Positions 26,727-35,069 are shown, counted from the stretch's first letter. The stretch is 48,159 bases of DNA from JAWXBT01 sp964523015 (GCA_964523015.1 CAZFXN010000016.1:1-48159); one strand, 5' to 3'. Translations and numbers: made by a program. The notes: generated by a model not told the origin, from the sequence alone.

Positions 26727-26767
26727 GAGTTTTTTGCGAAATATTTTTTAGGACTTACGAGGTAGAG

Positions 26768-27745
26768 ATGTCACGAAAAGTTGCACTTATAACGGGAATA
26801 ACAGGTCAAGATGGTTCGTACTTGGCAGAGTTTCTTTTAGAGCAGGGCTATAAAGTCTATGGAATGGTTAGGAGATCTTCCGTTGAAAAGTTTGAGAGAA
26901 TTGATCATTTCTTAAAGGAGATAGAGTTAGTACAAGGAGATCTCTTAGATCAACTATCTCTTATCACCATTCTTCAAGCAGTAAAACCGAATGAGGTTTA
27001 TAATTTAGCTGCACAAAGTTTCGTTCCAACAAGTTGGGCTCAACCAGTTTTGACTGCAGAGTTCACAGCGATTGGAGTTACAAGGATGCTTGAAGCTATT
27101 CGTTTAGTTGATCGAGGTATTAAGTTTTACCAAGCATCAAGCTCTGAAATGTATGGTAAGGTAAGAGAGACCCCTCAGTCTGAAGAAACTCCCTTTTATC
27201 CTCGTAGTCCATACGGAGTAGCCAAAGCATACGGACATTATATCACTGTTAACTATAGAGAGAGTTACGGGATGTTTGCTGTCTCTGGTATCCTTTTCAA
27301 CCATGAATCACCAAGACGTGGATTAGAATTTGTTACAAGAAAAGTGACCGACTGCGTTGCTCGTATTAAATTAGGAAAAACTGAGGAGCTGCGCTTAGGA
27401 AATCTTGATGCCAAGCGTGATTGGGGATTTGCAGGGGACTATGTCAGAGCGATGTGGCTAATGCTGCAACAACCACAGCCTCTGGATTACGTTATCTCAA
27501 CAGGAGAGGCCCATTCAGTTAGAGATTTAGTTGAAGTTGCTTTTGCTCATGTGGGTCTTGATTGGAAAAAGCATGTAAAGATAGATAAAGCTCTTTTGCG
27601 TCCTGCTGAAGTTGATCTTTTAATTGGTGACTCCAGTAAAGCTTTACGAGAGCTTGGGTGGAAACCAACAGTTTCGTTTGAACAGATGATTAAGTTGATG
27701 GTCGACAAAGATATAGAGTTGGTATCTAAAGAGAACAAAAATTAA
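26768..27745 (+). CDS. gmd: GDP-mannose 4,6-dehydratase
   Basis: Converts GDP-mannose to GDP-4-keto-6-deoxymannose. GITGQDGSYLAEFLLEQG (10-27) is the Gmd opening, followed by YGMVRRSS. The catalytic Ser-Glu pair is in ASSSEMYGK (123-131), and Tyr149/Lys153 in SPYGVAKAYGHY. FNHESPRRGLEFVTRKVT and the GNLDAKRDWGFAGDYV block are diagnostic. 325 residues. Shine-Dalgarno-like GAGGTAGAG precedes the ATG. rmd follows after 15 bases. Confidence 0.96.
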   Translation: MSRKVALITGITGQDGSYLAEFLLEQGYKVYGMVRRSSVEKFERIDHFLKEIELVQGDLLDQLSLITILQAVKPNEVYNLAAQSFVPTSWAQPVLTAEFTAIGVTRMLEAIRLVDRGIKFYQASSSEMYGKVRETPQSEETPFYPRSPYGVAKAYGHYITVNYRESYGMFAVSGILFNHESPRRGLEFVTRKVTDCVARIKLGKTEELRLGNLDAKRDWGFAGDYVRAMWLMLQQPQPLDYVISTGEAHSVRDLVEVAFAHVGLDWKKHVKIDKALLRPAEVDLLIGDSSKALRELGWKPTVSFEQMIKLMVDKDIELVSKENKN

Positions 27746-27760
27746 AGGTACTCTTTGTAA

Positions 27761-28690
27761 ATGCGGGTCTTAGTAACAGGTGCCGGTGGTTTCGTAGGGG
27801 GTCATCTTATAGATCATCTTACAAGTTGTGGTGATTCTGTACTAGCTGGAATTGCCATAGGGGATCAATCTAAGCCCAAAGTTGAGTCAGTTGAATTTGA
27901 TATTACTGATTACAATAAAACTCTTAGTATCGTGAATGATTACTCACCAAATGTAATTTACCATTTAGCGGGGATCTCGTTTGTCCCGCAAGCAGAAAGT
28001 GATTTTCCTCTTGCTCTATCTGTAAATGTAGCTGGAACTCATAACTTAGTTAGATCGGCTCATCTACTTAGTAGGAATATTAGATTTATATTTGTAAGTT
28101 CTGCCGAAGTTTACGGAAAACTTTTACCGAGTCAGATCCCAGTAAAAGAAGCTCAACCGGTTAGCCCAGCAAACAATTATAGTTTAAGTAAAGCGATGGC
28201 AGAGATGGTTGTTAAGCGATATGCATCAAGTGGATCTATCTCTGCCGTTATTTTACGCCCTTTTAATCATATTGGCCCTGGTCAAAATGATCAGTTTGTT
28301 ACTGCGAGTTTTGCAAGTCAACTTGCCAAGATTAAAATTGGCAAAGCAGAACCGGTAATTCAAGTCGGAAATTTATCACCACAAAGAGATTTCAGTGATG
28401 TAAGAGATATTGTAAAAGCTTATAGATTAGCTGCTCTTCATGGTCAGGGAATCTATAATCTTGGATCTGGAAAACCTATAGCAATTCAAGAGATTCTTGA
28501 TACGCTTATTAAAATTTCTGAGTTGAATGTTAAGGTCGAGCAAGATCCCTCGAGGATGAGAAGTGCCGAGGTTCAAACTCTTTATGCAGACATATCAAAG
28601 GCAAAGAAAGAGCTTTTGTGGGAGCCAAGCATTTCTCTTAAAGAAACACTTAACGACGTATATCAATCTGCATTGTTCGGAATATCATAG
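27761..28690 (+). CDS. rmd: GDP-6-deoxy-4-keto-D-mannose reductase (RMD-type SDR)
   Basis: Extended SDR of 309 residues. TGAGGFVGGHLIDHL (6-20) is the coenzyme loop; YHLAGISFVPQAESD and SVNVAGTHNLV follow, then FVSSAEVYGK and Tyr/Lys in NNYSLSKAMAEM. RPFNHIGPGQNDQFVTASFASQLAKI is the pattern of reductases that turn the Gmd product into GDP-D-rhamnose (RMD). A GDP-L-fucose synthase would have a different C-terminal region. With manC and gmd it completes the GDP-D-rhamnose route. Its stop lies within a 15-bp tandem repeat. Confidence 0.85.
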   Translation: MRVLVTGAGGFVGGHLIDHLTSCGDSVLAGIAIGDQSKPKVESVEFDITDYNKTLSIVNDYSPNVIYHLAGISFVPQAESDFPLALSVNVAGTHNLVRSAHLLSRNIRFIFVSSAEVYGKLLPSQIPVKEAQPVSPANNYSLSKAMAEMVVKRYASSGSISAVILRPFNHIGPGQNDQFVTASFASQLAKIKIGKAEPVIQVGNLSPQRDFSDVRDIVKAYRLAALHGQGIYNLGSGKPIAIQEILDTLIKISELNVKVEQDPSRMRSAEVQTLYADISKAKKELLWEPSISLKETLNDVYQSALFGIS

Positions 28691-28716
28691 CTAGGAATAT
28701 CATAGCTAGGAATATC
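28681..28716. repeat. 15-bp tandem repeat at the end of rmd
   Basis: AATATCATAGCTAGG occurs at 28681-28695 and 28696-28710, and a third partial copy (AATATC) follows to 28716. The rmd stop codon TAG lies in the first copy and the convergent Hpt gene's stop begins right after it. It probably arose by slippage. Confidence 0.85.
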
Positions 28717-29079
28717 TTAGTCACCAGGCCATTGACCATTCTTAAAGCACTCAAATTCTTTAAAGAACTTATCTATCTCTAATCTAAAATTCTGAAAAAG
28801 GGTTCCTATTTCAGTTAGGTTGTCTGATTTGCCACATGCTTCAATTTTTTGTGCTAATGAAAAGGCTGTCATCCCTCCTAGGTTTCCAAGAGATCCCTTC
28901 ATCATATGGGAAGTTCTTATTATTGAATCTAGATCGTGATTGTTTATTGCTGATTCTAAGTTTTTGAGATTCTCTTGATAAGTTTTTTTGAACATATCAA
29001 CTAGTTCACACAATAGCTCTTTATCAGAATCTACTCTATCTAAGGCTGCAATTTGGTCAAAAACTTTATACTCTGACAT
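28717..29079 (-). CDS. Histidine phosphotransfer (Hpt) domain protein
   Basis: A 120-residue single-domain Hpt protein. Four-helix-bundle pattern; phospho-accepting His58 sits in RTSHMMKGSLGNLGG, where H-x-x-K-G-S is the Hpt hallmark. FSLAQKIEACGKS follows in the next helix. Hpt proteins shuttle phosphate between a hybrid kinase and a response regulator; neither partner is in the window. It lies 37 bases after the LysM lipoprotein gene on the same strand. Convergent with rmd. Confidence 0.85.
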   Translation of the reverse strand: MSEYKVFDQIAALDRVDSDKELLCELVDMFKKTYQENLKNLESAINNHDLDSIIRTSHMMKGSLGNLGGMTAFSLAQKIEACGKSDNLTEIGTLFQNFRLEIDKFFKEFECFKNGQWPGD

Positions 29080-29116
29080 TTGTAAACTAGCTTAACTCTA
29101 TAGGTGTTAAATTTGA

Positions 29117-30070
29117 TTATTTTTTTGCAAGTTCAGCAAATAGCGTTCTAAGGGAGCTCTCGTTGAGTCTTGCTTTGTTTTTTACTAGGTATCCAGGAAT
29201 AACGATGGAGTCACCAATCTCTAAGTTACTTGGATTTTGAATATTGTTAATTCTTGCAATACGCCCAACATTTCTAGCTTCAAGGGTATACCAACGGGAG
29301 ATCATAGTAAGAGATTCTCCAGGGTAGGTAACATAGTGTACTAGATCCCCTTTTGGTGAGATCTCGGCATTCTCAGTAACAGTATCTTTAAGACGGAGCA
29401 CCACGGGGATCAATGGATCTTGTGAAACGGTTTCTGATTGCGGCAAAGAGTTCAAATGTGGAGGTTCTTTAATAGTCGCTGGCTGCCAGGTTGTATTATC
29501 ACTAGTTGTCCTATCTTTTATGTCCATTGCTATGTCAGGTTGTCTAATATCTGGTTCTTCAGTAATAGCCGGTGCGTTCTTTTCAATTGAGTTAGGTGGA
29601 GCAGTAACCTCATTTGGTATTTTTAAGAGAGGTGCATTTTTTGTAAGTTCAATTATTGAAAAAAGAAGCTTCATGCCTGAATCAGGAATTTTTTTGGGCC
29701 CATGAATAAGCCAGTCTTTTCCGCTTTGTTCAGCGACGTAGTATTCCTGAGTTTCTGTATAGTAGAGCCTTAGCAATGTTGGACTTGCAAATTTTTTTGC
29801 AACTTCTATGGCCCGCGGAGCTCCGCGGCTTTGGATGAAACCTCTAAGCTCTGGACTTTTGTCCATCTCAGTACTTAGTAAGAGATTCCCGGCGATATAT
29901 GGATTTTGTGTGCTGAGTGGAACCGCCCCTCTATTTCTTAAGCTATTTAAGATTCCACTATTACCACCTGAAGATAGAGAGCAGCCAGTAAGCAAGAATA
30001 AAAAAAGTGCGACGTTATGAAATCGTTTGATGAACGATTTAGCATTACTAATAGTTTGAGGATCAAGCAT
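29117..30070 (-). CDS. LysM-domain lipoprotein
   Basis: A 317-residue lipoprotein. N-terminal ALFLFLLTGC (lipobox, Cys30) is followed by a Ser/Gly-rich stretch and a middle globular part containing YYTETQEYYVAEQSGKDWLIHGPKKIP (in two halves). A Pro/Thr-rich linker precedes a C-terminal LysM: VHYVTYPGESLTMISRWYT, ending IGDSIVIPGYLV (about 246-297). LysM binds peptidoglycan glycan chains, so the protein probably ties a membrane to the wall. Its catalytic role, if any, is not recognised. Divergent from the GH-like lipoprotein; about 157 bases between the starts. Confidence 0.85.
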   Translation of the reverse strand: MLDPQTISNAKSFIKRFHNVALFLFLLTGCSLSSGGNSGILNSLRNRGAVPLSTQNPYIAGNLLLSTEMDKSPELRGFIQSRGAPRAIEVAKKFASPTLLRLYYTETQEYYVAEQSGKDWLIHGPKKIPDSGMKLLFSIIELTKNAPLLKIPNEVTAPPNSIEKNAPAITEEPDIRQPDIAMDIKDRTTSDNTTWQPATIKEPPHLNSLPQSETVSQDPLIPVVLRLKDTVTENAEISPKGDLVHYVTYPGESLTMISRWYTLEARNVGRIARINNIQNPSNLEIGDSIVIPGYLVKNKARLNESSLRTLFAELAKK

Positions 30071-30227
30071 GCATATTAGCCAATATTAAATTTTACAGAC
30101 GAAACAGCTAGCAAAAAGACTGTAATGAAGATCAAAAGTACAATGGTAGTCATTCCTTAAAAATGCTATACCGACAATATCTCTAGAAATTTACTATACC
30201 ATCTTCGCTTTGAAAAGGGGCCCAAGT

Positions 30228-31298
30228 ATGATTAGTTATGTAAGACATCTTTTATTCTTATCCCTCCCTAGTTTATTGCTTCCCATTTTATCCCTCTCCA
30301 TTATATATCTCTCTGGTATATATCTCTCTGGTTGTGGGGGTTCCAGTATCTCTGATATCATTGATGATGTAGCTAAAGAGCCAGATCGAAAGCCTATAGA
30401 TACTACGAGATTAGGCACTAATTCATTTTTTAATAATTCTAACTTTGGTTCAATCGGAGCTCAAGCTAAAGAGGTAAAAGAGACACTTCGGCTGAATTTT
30501 GTTCGAGTTTTATTTGCATGGAATGATCAGGTTCAGCCTACGCCAGGTTCAGCACCAAATTTTTCCTTCTATGATGATATTGTAAGTAAGGCCTCAGCTA
30601 GAGATCTTGATATTCTTGTTGTTATAACTGGCCTACCAAGCTGGATGACAAATGGTGCTAATTGGTCAACGGAAGGGAACCCAAGAAAAACATTTATCGA
30701 TCTATGGGCCAAAAAAGTTTTCGATCGATATGCTGGAAATGCAAAGGTCAGCTCTTTTCAAATTTGGAATGAGCCTAACATGCAATCTGATTCCCATAAT
30801 GTAACTTTAGATATTGCAGAAAGCCCTATTAACTATCTGGAGATGCTTTGTTACGGATACTCAGTAGCACAAGATACGGCATCTTCAAAATTAATAGTAA
30901 GTGCCGCTACAACAGCAATCAATCAAAATTATCCACAAACCTTGGATTACAATAAGACTTTTCACAGTAATGGTGCAGAGAATTGCCTTGATATATATGG
31001 CCTGCACGTTTATGGAAAGCAGTTTGAAAACTTTGTTAGAGGTGGTGGGATAAATGATTTTTTTGGAGGAGTGAAAAGTCGAGTTTGGGTTACTGAATCA
31101 GGAGCTCAGGGAGTCAATAGTCAGTTGCCCTATGGAGAGCAGATGTGGCCATATATAATGGAAAAGATCTCTCAGATAGAGCGAATTTATCAGTACCAAT
31201 TTGCAGAGGCTACTCCATCGGATGTTACTTACGGGCTAAGAAATTTAACAGCAGGGTCAACCCTTTCAGACCTATACATTTTTTTAAGAGATCGATAA
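30228..31298 (+). CDS. Glycoside-hydrolase-like (clan A, GH39/GH5-type) lipoprotein
   Basis: Start set at ATG 30228, eight bases after AAAAGGGG. A TTG at 30210 would add six residues. Signal segment ends in a lipobox, SGC with Cys36. The rest reads like a TIM-barrel glycosidase: NFVRVLFAWND, ILVVITGLPSWM, FQIWNEPNM with acid/base Glu182, DIYGLHVYG, and RVWVTESGAQG with nucleophile Glu290. The order and spacing (about 108) of the two Glu residues fit retaining clan-A enzymes. Substrate unknown; it may act on exopolysaccharide at the cell surface. The membrane GT-C-like gene follows by ten bases. A 15-bp tandem duplication lies in the signal region. Confidence 0.78.
   Translation: MISYVRHLLFLSLPSLLLPILSLSIIYLSGIYLSGCGGSSISDIIDDVAKEPDRKPIDTTRLGTNSFFNNSNFGSIGAQAKEVKETLRLNFVRVLFAWNDQVQPTPGSAPNFSFYDDIVSKASARDLDILVVITGLPSWMTNGANWSTEGNPRKTFIDLWAKKVFDRYAGNAKVSSFQIWNEPNMQSDSHNVTLDIAESPINYLEMLCYGYSVAQDTASSKLIVSAATTAINQNYPQTLDYNKTFHSNGAENCLDIYGLHVYGKQFENFVRGGGINDFFGGVKSRVWVTESGAQGVNSQLPYGEQMWPYIMEKISQIERIYQYQFAEATPSDVTYGLRNLTAGSTLSDLYIFLRDR
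30302..30331 (+). repeat. 15-bp tandem duplication in the lipobox region
   Basis: TATATATCTCTCTGG is repeated exactly (30302-30316, 30317-30331) inside the signal peptide of the glycosidase-like lipoprotein. In frame it encodes IYLSG twice, before the lipid-attachment Cys. The length is a multiple of three, so the frame is kept. Confidence 0.9.
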
Positions 31299-31308
31299 AA
31301 GAATAAAT

Positions 31309-32856
31309 ATGAGTGGAGCTACTCATTTTTTCGAGAAAAAAATAGATAGCCTAACTGCTCTAGAGAATAGGCCGTTCCTGTTTTGGAGCGTTCTATTCTT
31401 ATTTCTAAATTACCTCTATCTTAAAGGATTGGGAGCTGATCCAGATCTGTTTGCCAGAGTTGCCGTTGGTAGGTGGATTACTGCCTATGGGCAGGTTGCC
31501 ATTACTGATCCATTCTCATTTACAGAAACAAAACTGGTCTGGGTTGATCATGAATGGTTGTCCGGACTTGTTTTTTATTATTTGACACACCTAGGAGGAG
31601 ATCTATCTCTTTACTTAGCAAAGCTACTATTTGCTGTAGGCTCATTTTTTATCCTTTTAAAAGCTGCTTTTGCTAATCATAGGCAGAGAATACCGATCAT
31701 TATTATTCTATTAGCAGTTCTTGATGTTTCAGTTGTTTGGGGAAGTACTATTAGGGCTCAGGTATTTACATATCTAGCCATTCCATTTTTTCTCTTAGCT
31801 ATTGTTAACCATAGAAAAAATGGTTCTAAATTTATGCTGTGTACTTTGCCACTGGCTACAATTATTTGGGCTAATGCTCATGGCGGTTTCGTAGTGGGGC
31901 TAGGCTTTTTAGCTCTTTATGCTTTGGTCTTATGTTTAGAGCGCTGCAAAGAGGCGATTCTTGTCTCCTGCATCTCTTTTACATCTATATTGGCAACTCT
32001 AATTAATCCGTATGGATTTGAGTACTGGTACTATCTTAAAGATGCTCTTTCTCATTCTAGACCAACAATAACTGAATGGGCTTCTGTGTCCTTTATAGAT
32101 CCCTCAATGGCGATCTATTGTCTATTTTTATTGATAACGATTTTTATTATTTTTAAATCTCCAAAGAAGATTCCTTTAGAGGGATATCTGATTCTTGGAT
32201 CTTCTATCTATTTTGGATTTAAACATGTTCGACTTACTCCTATTTTTACAATGGCATCTGTTGTGTATGTTCTTCCGTTTCTAAAAGAAACCCTGAAAGA
32301 GTATAGAATGTTTAATGGGGAACTTTTTAAGGCCCTAAGTCGCAGCTTTACCGTAGTTCTTATCTTGGCTTCGCTTTTCTGGCTAACCAGGATCCCTAAT
32401 TTACTACCGTCTAAATTTTCTCTTAGTTACGATTTCTATCCAGTTGATGGCGTGAATTGGCTTTACAATAATGCTCCTAGTGGGAATGTCTTGGTTGATT
32501 TTAATAGAGGGAGTTTCGCTCTATGGATGCTTTATCCCAAATTTAAGATCTCAGTTGATGGGCGATATGAAGAGGTGTATCCAGAAGCAACAGTGGCACG
32601 GGCCTCTCAGGCTATAAATTTTAATGACCCAAGCTGCAAAGAATCATTATTATATATTAATCCAGATTATATTTTAATTGAAAATGGTGATAGGAACTTG
32701 ACTTCAACGGATCAGACTCCGTGTGCAGATGGTTATAGTAAAATTTATAGTGATCCAAAATTTAATATTTTTGGCAAAAACAATCTGGTAGACAAGATCT
32801 TAGTTGATCAATCAGAACAATTTGCCCAAAGACCGATCTGGCAGCCCTATTTTTAG
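31309..32856 (+). CDS. Polytopic membrane protein, GT-C glycosyltransferase-like
   Basis: A 515-residue protein with about ten hydrophobic helices. The first periplasmic loop begins after the first helix: KGLGADPDLFARVAVGRWI, then DPFSFT and WVDHEWLSG. These acidic/aromatic patterns (D-P-D-x-F and H-E-W) are shared with the PMT/ArnT-like GT-C proteins that use polyprenyl-linked sugars. The C-terminal third (from DFYPVDGVNWLYNNAP) is a soluble periplasmic domain. The donor and acceptor are not recognisable. Ten bases after the glycosidase-like lipoprotein, presumably co-transcribed. Its end overlaps the convergent lipoprotein gene by four bases. Confidence 0.65.
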   Translation: MSGATHFFEKKIDSLTALENRPFLFWSVLFLFLNYLYLKGLGADPDLFARVAVGRWITAYGQVAITDPFSFTETKLVWVDHEWLSGLVFYYLTHLGGDLSLYLAKLLFAVGSFFILLKAAFANHRQRIPIIIILLAVLDVSVVWGSTIRAQVFTYLAIPFFLLAIVNHRKNGSKFMLCTLPLATIIWANAHGGFVVGLGFLALYALVLCLERCKEAILVSCISFTSILATLINPYGFEYWYYLKDALSHSRPTITEWASVSFIDPSMAIYCLFLLITIFIIFKSPKKIPLEGYLILGSSIYFGFKHVRLTPIFTMASVVYVLPFLKETLKEYRMFNGELFKALSRSFTVVLILASLFWLTRIPNLLPSKFSLSYDFYPVDGVNWLYNNAPSGNVLVDFNRGSFALWMLYPKFKISVDGRYEEVYPEATVARASQAINFNDPSCKESLLYINPDYILIENGDRNLTSTDQTPCADGYSKIYSDPKFNIFGKNNLVDKILVDQSEQFAQRPIWQPYF

Positions 32857-33416
32857 CTGTTGGATACCCCGTAAAATGAAGAATTGCCGCAAGTAGTTTT
32901 TGACGTGTTACGCACCTCTTTAACTAAAGAGAGCAGATCTTTCTCATGCTTAGATGTTGGGCTGCCTATGCTATCAAGGCTTGTCTCAACTTCATACCTT
33001 TTATTTTCTAGTTCAATCTTTAAAATTGTTTTGCCCGGATCAAAGAAGCGATCTTTAGTTGCAGGTTTTTCAAATGTTGGATTAGTAGCCTCAATGGTTT
33101 GAGTAAGGACACCGGCTGCATTTGCTAAAATAGTAATTTGATCCTGATCTAGTTTTACTAATTCCTGCTCCTCAGTAAATGTTTTCTCCCTTTTTATTTT
33201 CCCACATTCCTGAAACATTTTGCCATTTCTTAGGCTATACTGCTCAAAGTCAACTGGATTCATAGCACTGGATCTTGAGAGATAAAGCTCAAGGGTAAGG
33301 CCAGAAGGATCCCTGCTAATGTTAGGTGTAGTGCTATCCATAGAGCCGCAACCAGAAAGGTGAACTAGCACCAACGCCGCTAATGTTGCTATGTACAAAA
33401 CATTTTTATTTCTCAT
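32853..33416 (-). CDS. Hypothetical lipoprotein
   Basis: Not recognised. Start set at ATG 33416, giving MRNKNVLYIATLAALVLVHLSGC, a clean signal peptide with lipobox LSGC (Cys23). The longer frame to 33488 would place an unrelated stretch before it. The mature part is about 160 residues, mixed beta, with Cys73 in FQECGKI and a Cys in TTCGN near the C-terminus that could form a disulfide. Position between a GT-C-like protein and the DUF6502 locus gives no function. Confidence 0.7.
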   Translation of the reverse strand: MRNKNVLYIATLAALVLVHLSGCGSMDSTTPNISRDPSGLTLELYLSRSSAMNPVDFEQYSLRNGKMFQECGKIKREKTFTEEQELVKLDQDQITILANAAGVLTQTIEATNPTFEKPATKDRFFDPGKTILKIELENKRYEVETSLDSIGSPTSKHEKDLLSLVKEVRNTSKTTCGNSSFYGVSNS

Positions 33417-33514
33417 AACTGCAGAGGATAGCAGTGGGGGTATAAAAAGGGTACCAGGTTCTTTTAGGAAATTACTTAATAAGTTCAAATGTTTATAATA
33501 TTAACTTATATAAG

Positions 33515-33543
33515 TTGTAAATGTATAAATGCTGTGATAAAAT
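33515..33543 (+). promoter_or_regulatory. Sigma-70-type promoter for the DUF6502 gene
   Basis: TTGTAA (33515-33520) and TAAAAT (33538-33543) are separated by exactly 17 bases, 40 bases before the ATG at 33583. The -10 element and the end of the spacer lie inside the palindrome at 33529-33551, so a repressor bound there would block RNA polymerase. Confidence 0.6.
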
Positions 33544-33551
33544 CACAGCAT
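33529..33551. promoter_or_regulatory. Perfect 10-bp palindrome overlapping the -10 region (operator candidate)
   Basis: ATGCTGTGAT-AAA-ATCACAGCAT. The arms are perfect, the spacer is three bases, total 23 bp. It resembles but does not match the Crp consensus, because TGTGA and TCACA are five rather than six bases apart. As RNA it could also form a hairpin, but the start site predicted from the -10 would fall within or after it, which favours a DNA operator. Confidence 0.7.
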
Positions 33552-33582
33552 AAGCTTTAGTTAATCTTTATTAATTGTCTTA

Positions 33583-34401
33583 ATGGTCAATGAAGCTGGG
33601 AATATCAATCAACTGTTAACACGGGTTTTACGGCGTGTATTAAAACCGATCTGCAAGCTCTGCCTTAGAAACTCTTTTAAACTTGGAGATGTGGTCGAAG
33701 TTTTTAAAGTTGTTTTTGTAGAAGTTTCAAAAGATGAGTTAAGGAAGTCGGGGCATGAAATAAGTGGTAGTAGGATAAGTGTTATGAGTGGAGTGCACAG
33801 AAAAGATGTAACTAGAATTGAAAGCGGAGAAAGCGGAATTGTCGAATTGAAAGAACAGAAAAATTTATTAGCTAAGATTATGGTTAAATGGCAGCACGAT
33901 TCAAGGTATCGAACTAAGCAGGGTAAGCCAAGAATCCTTAATGCTGAGGGTAGGGAGAGTGAATTTGCTAAATTAGTAGAGGAAGTAAACGGAGGAAATA
34001 TCAATTCATATGCAACTTTGTATGAGATGGAGAGAATTGGTGCAATTGAGAAAACTGAAAAGAGAGTCAAGTTAGTTTGGCGTGATTATGTTTCTGATGA
34101 TGATGTAGCAGAAGGATTAACAATGCTGGCTGATGATACGTATGATTTTATCTCTGCCATTTCAGAGAATATTTTTGATAAGCCGGAAGTTCATAATCTT
34201 CATCTAAAAACACAGTTCGATAATATTAGCCAAACAGATCTTCCAACTATAAGAGAATGGCTTTTGCGAGAAGGAAGCCTATTTCATAAGCGAGTCAGGG
34301 AATATTTAACTGATTTTGATCTAGATTTAAATCCAACCCTTTTGGGAAAGAAAGGTGGTGAACGAGTAGTATTTGGTTCGTTTAGTCGGATTACAGAATA
34401 A
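33583..34401 (+). CDS. DUF6502 family protein, possible DNA-binding regulator
   Basis: A 272-residue protein matching the DUF6502 pattern: a basic N-terminus LLTRVLRRVLKPICKLCLRN, then SFKLGDVVEVFKVVFVEVSKDEL, and SGSRISVMSGVHRKDVTRIE (about 61-80). The last reads like a helix-turn-helix (S-R-I-S-V-M-S-G-V-H-R-K-D-V). The C-terminal half is helical and conserved in the family, with no known activity. ATG at 33583, no Shine-Dalgarno visible. It is followed by two secreted proteins in a tight unit. DUF6502 genes commonly sit beside DUF5666 or DUF4382 genes (from memory of the families). A palindrome covers its promoter, so autoregulation is plausible. Confidence 0.7.
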   Translation: MVNEAGNINQLLTRVLRRVLKPICKLCLRNSFKLGDVVEVFKVVFVEVSKDELRKSGHEISGSRISVMSGVHRKDVTRIESGESGIVELKEQKNLLAKIMVKWQHDSRYRTKQGKPRILNAEGRESEFAKLVEEVNGGNINSYATLYEMERIGAIEKTEKRVKLVWRDYVSDDDVAEGLTMLADDTYDFISAISENIFDKPEVHNLHLKTQFDNISQTDLPTIREWLLREGSLFHKRVREYLTDFDLDLNPTLLGKKGGERVVFGSFSRITE

Positions 34402-34413
34402 GGAGATTAAAAA

Positions 34414-35025
34414 ATGTGGTCATGTTTATGTTTATTTTCTTCAACTAAAAAATTTCAACGAATAGCTGCTCTATTTTTAGTAATAGCTGGACTCATTCCG
34501 ATCTCTGGTTGTGGAGGAAGCACCACTGGAACAGGAGGAATTACAGTCAATGGTCGTGTGCTTACAGAATCTGAAGCTCCTTTACCAGATATTACAGTGG
34601 TCCTTTTGGAAACTGGTGGTGAGACAATCTCAAACGCTAATGGTGATTTTGCGATAATCTCTCCTATAGGAGGAGATCTTAATCTTAGTTTTAGTGGCCC
34701 AGGAGTATCTGCACTTACTACACTTGCCAATGTTCCAGATGATGCTGAGACTGTGTCAGCAAAATTTAAAGTATCAAGCAGTGGTACTTCTGTTGATACA
34801 AGTGATGTTGAAATCAAAAAGAAGAAAGTAAAAGATCCGATAAAAGACGATGACGATGACGATGACGATGATAGTGATGACGATGATGATGACAAGTCAG
34901 GAAAAGATAAGAACAAGGATAAAGATAAGAATAAAGGAAAGGATGATGACAAGAAAGGCGAGGACGATGATAAAGAGGGAAATGACGACGACGGAGACGA
35001 TGGAGATGACGGAGATGACGATTAA
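34414..35025 (+). CDS. Asp-rich lipoprotein with carboxypeptidase-regulatory-like domain
   Basis: A 203-residue protein. A signal segment (about 16-32) ends in ISGC (lipobox, Cys33). Residues 42-122 look like a small beta-sandwich (GITVNGRVLTESEAPLPDI, then a strand/turn ...NANGDFAI), as in CarboxypepD_reg domains. From about residue 141 to the end it is extremely acidic, with runs of Asp broken by Lys, Gly and Ser, all encoded by GAY-type repeats. Such a tail would bind cations or stay extended at the surface. AGGAG sits 9 bases before the ATG and begins inside the stop codon of the DUF6502 gene, so the two are coupled. Confidence 0.8.
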   Translation: MWSCLCLFSSTKKFQRIAALFLVIAGLIPISGCGGSTTGTGGITVNGRVLTESEAPLPDITVVLLETGGETISNANGDFAIISPIGGDLNLSFSGPGVSALTTLANVPDDAETVSAKFKVSSSGTSVDTSDVEIKKKKVKDPIKDDDDDDDDDSDDDDDDKSGKDKNKDKDKNKGKDDDKKGEDDDKEGNDDDGDDGDDGDDD

Positions 35026-35069
35026 TTAGATAAACTATTTTAGTTAAAATTATATAACAGGAGAAACAT

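Noticed and set aside
33529..33551. Crp binding site at the DUF6502 promoter
   Set aside because: TGTGA and TCACA are five bases apart, not six, and the site covers the -10 rather than an activating position; kept as an unassigned operator.
33609..34070. 153-residue open frame antisense to the DUF6502 gene
   Set aside because: The sense protein fits a known family; the antisense frame has no start signal or domain.
34455..34952. Antisense open frame opposite the Asp-rich lipoprotein, rich in Ser and Phe
   Set aside because: Produced by the GAT/GAC repeats read backwards; the sense gene has a lipobox and a coupled ribosome site.
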